From assembly GCA_030746455.1 (NCBI GenBank), contig JASLMQ010000001.1, positions 1-5,764 on the forward strand: a stretch of DNA of 5,764 nt. Reading direction: 5' to 3'. Both the position numbers and the translations under genes were made by a program. The stretch's first letter is position 1. Every line of letters starts with the position of its first letter. Of the stretch, positions 1-4,075 are shown in pieces. Below the pieces are notes generated by a model. That model was not told the origin of the DNA and searched no databases. It saw only the letters and a program-made list of their open reading frames with translations. This DNA comes from Candidatus Latescibacterota bacterium. Lineage in GTDB: Bacteria; Latescibacterota; UBA2968; GCA-2709665.

Positions 1-2
1 AC

Positions 3-239
3 ACCATCAGCAATGCCAACTACACACCGATGTCTTGGGCTGCTACTGGTGTGCTAGTCCTTTATTCGAATGACAACATACGCCTAGTCAACAACACGAT
101 CAGCGATACGATGGTTGGGATCTATGTGAATCCAGTATCGACGAACTGTAAGATCATAAACAATCGAGGGTCTGGGAACACTTGGGACTACTACTCTACC
201 GAGGATGATACCAAGATACACGCCAACAAGTTTGAGTGA
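3..239 (+). CDS. C-terminal end of a right-handed beta-helix (NosD-like) repeat protein, 5' truncated by window edge
   Basis: The reading frame is open from the first complete codon at base 3 and ends at TGA 237-239, so 78 residues of a longer protein are visible. The internal ATG at base 30 is unlikely to be the true start, because the same sequence style continues upstream of it. The residues show short Asn-, Ile- and Val-rich rungs such as NIRLVNNTISD, GIYV and CKIINNRGSGN, spaced about as in parallel beta-helix repeats (NosD / pectate-lyase-like families), where Asn ladders stack inside the coil. Such proteins are usually secreted or surface-exposed and bind or cleave polysaccharides. The catalytic part and any signal peptide lie outside the window, so no activity can be assigned. 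GC is about 46%, well below the genes to the right, and the gene is followed by its own terminator. The fold call is fairly secure; the function is unknown. Confidence 0.72.
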   Translation, partial: TISNANYTPMSWAATGVLVLYSNDNIRLVNNTISDTMVGIYVNPVSTNCKIINNRGSGNTWDYYSTEDDTKIHANKFE

Positions 240-270
240 CCCTTGGTCGTAGAGCTTAGCACGATCCACA

Positions 271-298
271 CAGCCCGACGCTTGGATAGGTCGGGCTG
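271..298 (+). terminator. Rho-independent-type terminator after the beta-helix gene
   Basis: Arms CAGCCCGAC (271-279) and GTCGGGCTG (290-298) pair perfectly over 9 bp around a 10-base loop. The downstream tract CTTCTATTCT is T-enriched but not a pure T run. It begins 31 bases after the stop codon of the beta-helix gene, which is where that gene's terminator is expected. Confidence 0.65.
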
Positions 299-454
299 CT
301 TCTATTCTGCCCGGGAGCCACTGGTACCATCCCGTTCGCCCATCTCGATGCCCATTGCGGAGACTTGTGCTTGACTTCCCTTGAGGAAAGGCGTTCATTG
401 CCGGCGGGATATCACTGTAACGTCTCGCAGAACTCCAACACCAAACACCCTATC

Positions 455-497
455 TGGAAGCAGGGGGTCGTGGGTTCAAATCCCGCCGTCCCGACCA
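455..497 (+). pseudogene. 3' fragment of a tRNA gene (probably tRNA-Pro), candidate attachment site
   Basis: From the right end, the sequence reads as CCA (495-497), discriminator A (494), acceptor 3' strand CGTCCCG (487-493), a complete T arm with stem GTGGG/CCCGC around loop TTCAAAT (470-486), variable loop GGGTC (465-469) and anticodon-stem 3' strand GCAGG (460-464). TGG at 455-457 sits at the anticodon position, which with the CCCG-A-CCA end suggests tRNA-Pro(UGG). However, position 37 is A where Pro tRNAs have G, and position 33 is C instead of the universal U. The 5' side lacks a pairing acceptor strand (CGGGACG), a D arm and the 5' anticodon stem, so no intact tRNA is encoded. Ending similarity at the anticodon loop is typical of tyrosine-integrase attachment sites that duplicate a tRNA 3' end. 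A decayed tRNA is the alternative. Confidence 0.72.
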
Positions 498-507
498 TTG
501 AAAACAA

Positions 508-535
508 GGGGTTACGCCAATCAAGACGTAACCCC
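508..535 (+). terminator. Rho-independent-type terminator behind the tRNA fragment
   Basis: GGGGTTACG (508-516) pairs perfectly with CGTAACCCC (527-535) around a 10-base loop and is followed by ATTCGTTTGACT. It lies 10 bases after the CCA of the tRNA fragment, the normal place for a tRNA gene's terminator. This suggests that the sequence to the right of the fragment is the original downstream flank of the tRNA gene. Confidence 0.65.
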
Positions 536-621
536 ATTCGTTTGACTAGTGCACCTGTCCGCTAACACCAGGCATGATGGGCTGGCAGATCGCCGAATGG
601 ATCGCGGATCTCTCTCACGTT

Positions 622-634
622 TAGAGGGCCTCTA
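622..634. promoter_or_regulatory. Short palindrome upstream of the TIM-barrel operon, possible operator
   Basis: TAGAGG (622-627) and CCTCTA (629-634) form a perfect 6-bp inverted repeat around a single G, 31 bases before the start codon. With a one-base centre it cannot fold as a hairpin in RNA, so a DNA-binding site is the more likely role if it has one. No strong promoter was found nearby. Confidence 0.25.
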
Positions 635-654
635 GGGAAGTGCCAGCCAGAGCT

Positions 655-663
655 GGGAGGAGG
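655..663 (+). promoter_or_regulatory. Ribosome binding site of the TIM-barrel gene
   Basis: GGGAGGAGG is close to the ideal Shine-Dalgarno sequence. Its GGAGG at 656-660 leaves five bases before ATG 666. This fixes the start of the gene and predicts efficient translation. Confidence 0.8.
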
Positions 664-665
664 CG

Positions 666-1577
666 ATGGACTACGAGGATGCAATCAGGATCTCCACCAT
701 CTCGCTCGTGAACATCACGGCTGAGGATGCAGCGGATGCGATGTGGGCACGCGGCTTCCACGCGATCGAGATCTTCCTTGGTGTGCCGGGATCGGGAAGC
801 TACGGTCATCCCGCCCCTCACCCGGGGGCCGCCATCTGGCCGCGGGAGTGTTCAGCCGATCGTCGTAGGTCACTCAGGTGCAAGCTGGAACGGTTCGAGC
901 ACGTCACGGTCCATGCGCAGCTCGCGGACAACAACATCGCCTCCCTCAATCCCGGCATCCGCGAAGAGTCGGTCGAGCAGTATCTGGAGTGCATCGACTT
1001 CGCCCACGACATCGGTGCGCCGCTTGTGACCTTCCACGCCGGCGCCTGCGGACACTCGAGTTACCCGGGCGTGTTCAACGAGGAGAGCAAGCGCGCCAAT
1101 CTCGAGTTCGCGGAACGGGCTGCGGAACGGTGCGCGCAGTACGGCTTGCGATCGGGATACGAGGGAACGCATTACTCCGGGGTAGATATCTCAGCGATCG
1201 TCTCTGAGGTCGATGCGGACGACTTCGGGTTGCTCGTGGACATCACGCAGTCCTATCTCACGACGACACCGAACGTCGAGCCGATCCTGAACGGCATCGA
1301 GCGCTGCAGCGGGCGGATCGTGGAGGTCCATCTGCACGGGGGATTGCACCGGACCATCGGTCGGATATCGCACCTACCGCTGCGGCTACACAACATGGTC
1401 GATTTCGGGACGGTGTTCGAGAAGCTGCTGGCAGCTGAGTTTGCCGGACCGATGATGTTCGAGATCACCTCGTCGGCCGACCCGCTCGTGGTGATCGAGG
1501 ATTGCGTGGAATCAAAGGAGATGGTGCTCGATATTCTTGACGGACTTGAGACCCAGCACCAGCAAACCTCCGGGTAG
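666..1577 (+). CDS. Sugar-phosphate isomerase/epimerase-like TIM-barrel protein
   Basis: This 303-residue protein has the layout of the xylose-isomerase-like / AP-endonuclease-2 TIM-barrel superfamily, whose members isomerise or epimerise sugars and related polyols in the cytoplasm using a divalent metal. Conserved strand ends are visible in order: VTVHAQ (H83), VTFHAG (H124), GYEGTH (E166, a usual metal ligand), LLVDIT (D192, a usual metal ligand), VEVHLHG (H222, H224) and MMFEI (E266, a usual metal ligand). The His that normally follows the Asp in the DxxH motif is replaced by Gln195, so metal binding may be altered. There is no signal peptide. The length is normal for the family. The start is ATG 666, supported by a strong ribosome binding site. 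Only five bases separate its stop from the next gene, so the two are probably co-transcribed. The exact substrate cannot be read from the sequence; inosose or ketose derivatives are family-based guesses. Confidence 0.85.
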   Translation: MDYEDAIRISTISLVNITAEDAADAMWARGFHAIEIFLGVPGSGSYGHPAPHPGAAIWPRECSADRRRSLRCKLERFEHVTVHAQLADNNIASLNPGIREESVEQYLECIDFAHDIGAPLVTFHAGACGHSSYPGVFNEESKRANLEFAERAAERCAQYGLRSGYEGTHYSGVDISAIVSEVDADDFGLLVDITQSYLTTTPNVEPILNGIERCSGRIVEVHLHGGLHRTIGRISHLPLRLHNMVDFGTVFEKLLAAEFAGPMMFEITSSADPLVVIEDCVESKEMVLDILDGLETQHQQTSG

Positions 1578-1582
1578 GGTCG

Positions 1583-1786
1583 ATGCCGAGACCCAAAGCC
1601 GTGGTGGATCCAAGGCTGTGTCGGCCCGAGAAATGCGGTACCGGATTCTGCGTCGCCCTCGAAGCGTGGGAGAAGCGGACGATGAAGCAGGAGGCGCCTT
1701 TCGAGATACCCTTCGTGCCGGGCGTGTGTCTCGGGTGTGCCCAGTGTGCTCTGGCGTGTCCTCTGGGCGCCATCCGGATGATCTGA
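1583..1786 (+). CDS. Small ferredoxin-like Fe-S protein with RLI/ABCE1-like N-terminus
   Basis: This 67-residue protein carries a complete 4Fe-4S signature at its C-terminus: C49, C52, C55 and C59-Pro60 (CxxCxxCxxxCP), followed by LGAI, as in bacterial ferredoxins. The N-terminus, KAVVDPRLCRPEKC with a further Cys at 23, resembles the first iron-sulfur motif of RNase L inhibitor/ABCE1 (CxxxxCxxxCxxxCP), but only C13, C18 and C23 remain. The position of the fourth Cys is occupied by other residues (ALEAW). One cluster is therefore expected to be intact; a second would need an external ligand or is lost. No ATPase domain follows, so it is not ABCE1 itself. It probably acts as a cytoplasmic electron carrier or Fe-S partner. 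The start at ATG 1583 lies five bases after the TIM-barrel stop, behind only a weak GGGTAGGG-type ribosome binding site, so translational coupling is likely. Family call good; partner unknown. Confidence 0.75.
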   Translation: MPRPKAVVDPRLCRPEKCGTGFCVALEAWEKRTMKQEAPFEIPFVPGVCLGCAQCALACPLGAIRMI

Positions 1787-1799
1787 GCAGGCCAAACTG

Positions 1800-1866
1800 C
1801 GAAAGGCCTTCACCACAGAGGTCTCAGAGGTCACAGAGAAAACGTACGCACGGAAGGAGGCCTTCG
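1800..1866. repeat. MITE-like element: three 9-bp CACAGAG units between imperfect inverted ends
   Basis: Three tandem 9-mers, CACAGAGGT, CTCAGAGGT and CACAGAGAA, occupy 1814-1840. They are flanked by CGAAAGGCCTTC (1800-1811) and GAAGGAGGCCTTCG (1853-1866), which pair with each other as imperfect inverted ends (about ten pairs with short bulges). The octamer AGGCCTTC also occurs as a direct repeat (1804-1811 and 1858-1865). From memory, ACCACAGAG-type strings recur in intergenic DNA of several environmental bacteria, but copy number here cannot be tested. The left arm lies 13 bases after the Fe-S gene stop, so the structure could also help end that transcript. Confidence 0.45.
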
Positions 1867-1922
1867 AGCCGAACCGGGATGTCGCCGGAGGGCTGCCGGG
1901 CGGTTCTCAGCGAACGGAGAGG

Positions 1923-1951
1923 TGGTCAGTCCGAGGGCTTCTTCTTATATT
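1923..1951 (+). promoter_or_regulatory. Probable promoter of the MNT/HEPN pair
   Basis: The -10 candidate TATATT (1946-1951) matches five of six consensus bases and is preceded, at an ideal 17-base distance, by TGGTCA (1923-1928), a weak -35 with four of six matches. Transcription would begin near 1958, leaving a leader of about 120 bases. A palindrome directly over the predicted start supports the assignment. Confidence 0.45.
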
Positions 1952-1956
1952 GTCCT

Positions 1957-1974
1957 CAACCGGCCGGCTGGTTG
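1957..1974. promoter_or_regulatory. 18-bp near-perfect palindrome, probable operator of the MNT/HEPN pair
   Basis: CAACCGGCCGGCTGGTTG is self-complementary at 16 of 18 positions and starts five bases after the TATATT -10 box, so it covers the predicted transcription start. Such placement is typical for repression, and toxin-antitoxin operons are often autoregulated. That this palindrome binds the MNT/HEPN complex is inference. Confidence 0.45.
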
Positions 1975-2026
1975 CTGATGCGATGGTAGACCAGTGCCCA
2001 AACCGAGTGGATCTGGTGTTTGTGTG

Positions 2027-2044
2027 GCGCCGCGAGGACGGCGC
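2027..2044 (+). other. GC-rich leader hairpin upstream of the MNT gene
   Basis: GCGCCG (2027-2032) and CGGCGC (2039-2044) form a 6-bp GC-only stem around a six-base loop, followed by TTTGCGTT. It resembles a weak terminator or attenuator in the MNT/HEPN leader, 35 bases before the start codon. The T tract is short, so termination is doubtful. Confidence 0.3.
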
Positions 2045-2079
2045 TTTGCGTTGACCAAGGAATCGAGTGGGCGATCGCA

Positions 2080-2373
2080 ATGAAGACCACAGAGGAAGTT
2101 CTCAGATCGCTTCAGCAGGCCAAGCCCGGACTTGCTCAACGCTTCGGGGTGAAGCGGCTGGCCCTGTTTGGGTCGTATGCGAGAGGCGAGCAACGAGAGG
2201 GCAGCGATGTGGATATACTGGTCGAGGTGGATCCAACCATCGGCCTGCGGTTCGTCGATCTTGCCGACAGCATCGAATCTCTACTTGGTGTGCCTTCGGA
2301 GGTCGTTTCGCGCAGGGCGGTGAAGCCGACTCATTGGGAGCTGATCGAGGCGGAGCTCATCGATGTCCCATAG
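2080..2373 (+). CDS. mntA: MNT-type nucleotidyltransferase, antitoxin of a HEPN/MNT pair (MntA-like)
   Basis: This 97-residue protein has the minimal nucleotidyltransferase fold. The diagnostic motif is GSYARGE (G31, S32) followed by SDVDILVE with D43 and D45, the paired aspartates that bind Mg-nucleotide. E74 in PSEVV lies where related proteins have the third carboxylate. In characterised MntA/HepT systems the MNT protein transfers AMP groups to a Tyr of the HEPN toxin, silencing it. The start chosen is ATG 2080. A longer frame from TTG 2020 would add residues coded by the GC hairpin, which do not look like MNT sequence. The ribosome binding site is weak (GAG at 2065-2067). The gene overlaps the HEPN gene by 11 bases, showing co-expression. 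Length is normal for the family. The family is secure; the antitoxin role follows from the pairing. Confidence 0.88.
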   Translation: MKTTEEVLRSLQQAKPGLAQRFGVKRLALFGSYARGEQREGSDVDILVEVDPTIGLRFVDLADSIESLLGVPSEVVSRRAVKPTHWELIEAELIDVP

Positions 2374-2713
2374 GCCTATCGACCTGCTGATTGAGGATAT
2401 GCTGGAGTCCGTTGGGCGGATTGAGGAGTATGTCGCTGGGCTTGACCTGGAGGGGTTCCTTGGTGATCAGAAGACCGCGGATGCCGTTGTCCGCAACTTC
2501 GAGGTCATAGGAGAAGCTGCTAGTCGAATACCACAAGAGACGGTGGCACGGTTTCCCGCCGTCGAGTGGCGTAAGATCGTGGGTTTGCGCAACAGAATCG
2601 TGCACGAGTACTTCGGCGTGGACCTTGAGATCGTCTGGGAGATCATTCAGAAGGACCTGAGCGATCTGAGGCTGAGACTGTTGCAGATCCGGGAGGACCT
2701 GACCGCCGGTTGA
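2363..2713 (+). CDS. hepT: HEPN-domain RNase toxin of a HEPN/MNT pair (HepT-like)
   Basis: This 116-residue, largely helical protein carries the motif RNRIVHEY (R76-N77-x3-H81-x-Y83), the RNxxxHxY signature of HepT toxins (DUF86 family). R76 and H81 are the expected RNase residues and Y83 is the expected AMP-accepting tyrosine. Upstream segments [18 protein letters not shown] and [13 protein letters not shown] are also typical of the family. In studied pairs the active HEPN dimer cleaves RNA and slows growth until modified by the MNT partner. The start ATG 2363 lies inside the end of the MNT gene (11-base overlap), behind GGAG at 2352-2355 with seven-base spacing. Length and catalytic motif are complete, so the toxin looks functional. 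The short hairpin at 2767-2802 closes the operon. The family and motif are very secure; growth inhibition in this host is inferred. Confidence 0.92.
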   Translation: MSHRPIDLLIEDMLESVGRIEEYVAGLDLEGFLGDQKTADAVVRNFEVIGEAASRIPQETVARFPAVEWRKIVGLRNRIVHEYFGVDLEIVWEIIQKDLSDLRLRLLQIREDLTAG

Positions 2714-2766
2714 GCGAGTGCGAGCGGGTGACTCATAGCCGAAGTCCAAGTAACACTCCAGGAGTA

Positions 2767-2802
2767 TCAAGGGGTCACGCGCGTTGCGGCGTGACCCCTT
2801 GA
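2767..2802. terminator. Strong bidirectional terminator hairpin between convergent genes
   Basis: TCAAGGGGTCACGC (2767-2780) pairs perfectly with GCGTGACCCCTTGA (2789-2802), a 14-bp stem with an eight-base loop. It lies 53 bases after the HEPN stop and 61 bases beyond the end of the minus-strand kinase-like gene, so it can stop transcription from both sides. No long T run is present on either strand. Confidence 0.72.
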
Positions 2803-2863
2803 CTATGCATCACCCAAGCCTGACCCGATTGTTTCTGGATCTCAGCTTCTACGGCCTCCTCTA

Positions 2864-3844
2864 CTAGCCTGGGGCCGCCCGGGCCCTGACGTCCTGAGGG
2901 ATGTCCTCCACCTCGATGATCGTGTCCTTGCAGACCTCGGCGGCGCGATACATCGTGTTCTGAAGCCCCACCGCGTTCTGCTGCCACTTCTTGACCCTGT
3001 GGAACAGATCCAGTACCTCCGACGAGACCCGGCTGATCTCCCATCCCTCCTCACGATTCGCTCGTCCCAGGATCCGGTCGACCAGCCCGGGTATCATCTC
3101 CGGATGCTCCCGCAAATCGGGTGTGTGGATGATATCCGAGTCAAGCTCATCGAGCTCCTTCGCCCAGTGAAGCTCGAAGTTCCGGCCGGACAGCCGATCG
3201 GTCATTGCCTTGAAGTAGTAGCCGTGGTACTCCGGAGGCAAGAACTCCTGCAGAAGGACATCCTTAGTTTCCCAGCCACGCTTTTCTGTCTGCATTGCAA
3301 CCAGGGTTATGTCGAAGGCCACTTCGCCGAAATCCACAAACACCACCTTGCCCTCCGCGTCGATCCCGTTGTTCACAACGAAGAAGAGGATGTAGTCGTG
3401 GATCCCGTAGCGCCAGCAGAACTGGCACATGTCCGCGTATCCGTCCAGATAGCCGCGGATCTCGTCAGGTGAGGCCTGCGGGATCAGGTCGTAGAGTATC
3501 TGCACCTTGTCCTGAGAGAAGCTGCCGCCTGGCATGGCGCGCGGGTGCGCCAGCGCGGCGCTCAGTGGCGGGTAGCGCTTGGCCAGCCGCAGAACGTGAG
3601 GGATGCATATGCCCCGGTAGATGGCCGTTTCGGCGAGGGGAAAGTGCCTCTTCATCTCGGAGACATGAGGGCCCCACCCCCCAACGAAACACCGCGATCC
3701 GTCCATGCTGTTGGGGATCTTGACCACGCGGCCGTTGCCCAGGTCGTGGACGGTGTACTGACCGCCCACTCCGATGAGCCATCCCCGCTCGTCGGGATCG
3801 CAGGGGTTGCCCGTCGGGAAGGGACCACCGGCTGGCTGTGTCAT
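2864..3844 (-). CDS. Hypothetical protein with protein-kinase-like layout
   Basis: This 326-residue protein matches no family I can name, but its motifs follow the order of the protein-kinase-like fold. They are: a glycine-rich loop in WLIGVGGQYTVHDLGNG (G25-G28), a lysine in GRVVKIP (K42), possible helix-C glutamates (E63 or E72), a hinge-like QILYDLIPQ (115-123), a catalytic-loop candidate GIHDYIL (H149, D150) followed by NNG (N158, N159), and VFVDFGEV with a DFG triplet (D171). D150 and N158 are eight residues apart rather than the usual five, so the loop is unusual and activity is uncertain. The C-terminal 120 residues are charged and helical. There is no signal peptide. ATG 3844 is preferred because GGAAG lies six bases upstream; a GTG at 3895 would add 17 residues. 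It has its own promoter, is convergent with the MNT/HEPN pair and divergent from the heparinase-like gene. A small-molecule phosphotransferase is equally possible. Confidence 0.6.
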   Translation of the reverse strand: MTQPAGGPFPTGNPCDPDERGWLIGVGGQYTVHDLGNGRVVKIPNSMDGSRCFVGGWGPHVSEMKRHFPLAETAIYRGICIPHVLRLAKRYPPLSAALAHPRAMPGGSFSQDKVQILYDLIPQASPDEIRGYLDGYADMCQFCWRYGIHDYILFFVVNNGIDAEGKVVFVDFGEVAFDITLVAMQTEKRGWETKDVLLQEFLPPEYHGYYFKAMTDRLSGRNFELHWAKELDELDSDIIHTPDLREHPEMIPGLVDRILGRANREEGWEISRVSSEVLDLFHRVKKWQQNAVGLQNTMYRAAEVCKDTIIEVEDIPQDVRARAAPG

Positions 3845-3850
3845 CGTCAG

Positions 3851-3855
3851 CTTCC
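3851..3855 (-). promoter_or_regulatory. Ribosome binding site deciding the start of the kinase-like gene
   Basis: On the minus strand GGAAG precedes ATG 3844 by six bases. The alternative upstream start, GTG at 3895, has no comparable site, so the shorter protein is preferred. Confidence 0.6.
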
Positions 3856-3856
3856 G

Positions 3857-3935
3857 TATTCGGCTTTGCGACGTGGGAACATCGGTCAGAAGCACGAACT
3901 TGGGACGTGCCGTGTTTGATCAGCGCAGCCGAATA
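3857..3935. repeat. 9-bp inverted repeat spanning the kinase-like gene's promoter and leader
   Basis: TATTCGGCT (3857-3865) and AGCCGAATA (3927-3935) are perfect inverse complements separated by 61 bases. One arm overlaps the -10 box and start point, the other lies just upstream of the ribosome binding site. The similarity extends loosely as GCnnAGCCGAATA. The right arm is mostly outside the transcript, so two DNA-binding half-sites are more plausible than an RNA hairpin. Confidence 0.4.
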
Positions 3936-3960
3936 TAGCTCGGGAACCATCCGAGGGCAA
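3932..3960 (-). promoter_or_regulatory. Sigma-70-type promoter of the kinase-like gene
   Basis: Read on the minus strand, TTGCCC (3960-3955) and TATATT (3937-3932) are separated by exactly 17 bases. These match four and five of six consensus positions. Transcription would start near 3925, giving a leader of about 80 bases before ATG 3844. This is the best-formed promoter in the window. Confidence 0.55.
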
Positions 3961-4075
3961 TGCCTGATGGCGCTTCCCTGAATGCTTGCCCCCACCACGA
4001 CGGCGTGCTTACCTTCTCTCAGAGCAGCCCGCTCACCGCGTGTCTTGTCCTCGCTGACTCCGCTCGAGAGACCTC

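Larger units (their letters stand above)
240..665. other. Gene-free stretch between the beta-helix gene and the TIM-barrel gene
   Basis: No reading frame here has protein-like composition together with a ribosome binding site. The stretch holds the terminator at 271-298, a lone tRNA 3' fragment at 455-497, a second terminator at 508-535 and a short palindrome at 622-634. Bases 300-450 show nothing recognisable apart from a TTGACT at 371-376 without a convincing -10 partner. The region is best read as the junction between an inserted segment on the left and resident sequence on the right. Confidence 0.6.
1787..2079. other. Non-coding interval between the Fe-S gene and the MNT gene
   Basis: No protein-like frame is credible here. 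The interval contains a 67-base repeat-like element with CACAGAG units (1800-1866), a probable promoter and palindromic operator for the MNT/HEPN pair (1923-1974), and a GC-rich hairpin in the leader (2027-2044). Bases 1867-1922 and 1975-2026 show nothing recognisable. Confidence 0.6.
3845..4075. other. Divergent intergenic region between kinase-like and heparinase-like genes
   Basis: It holds the promoter and inverted repeat of the minus-strand gene on its left side. For the plus-strand gene only a weak candidate is visible: TTGCCC (3986-3991), 17 bases, then a poor TTACCT (4009-4014). No RNA gene or terminator is evident. Confidence 0.5.

Noticed and set aside
371..399. TTGACT with TTCATT 17 bases downstream as a promoter before the tRNA fragment
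   Set aside because: The -10 matches only about three of six positions, and no gene follows that it could serve.
405..497. Possible full-length tRNA, with CGGGAT at 405-410 able to pair with most of the acceptor strand CGTCCCG
   Set aside because: The implied 93-base molecule has no recognisable D arm and no 5' anticodon stem pairing with GCAGG, and position 33 is not U. A 3' fragment is the better reading.
542..568. TTGACT upstream of the TIM-barrel operon as a -35 box
   Set aside because: No acceptable -10 lies at 16-18 bases; the nearest, TAACAC, is only 15 bases away and poor. It also overlaps the tail of the terminator.
1253..1834. Minus-strand reading frame across the TIM-barrel and Fe-S genes
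   Set aside because: Its sequence has no recognisable domain and it opposes two genes with conserved motifs and proper starts.
2020..2079. TTG start at 2020 extending the MNT protein by 20 residues
   Set aside because: The extension is coded by a GC hairpin and is not MNT-like, whereas ATG 2080 gives the normal family length.
3845..3895. GTG start at 3895 extending the kinase-like protein by 17 residues
   Set aside because: No ribosome binding site fits it, whereas ATG 3844 has GGAAG at good spacing.
3986..4014. TTGCCC plus TTACCT as promoter of the heparinase-like gene
   Set aside because: The spacing is ideal, but the -10 matches only about two of six positions. It is too weak to annotate.
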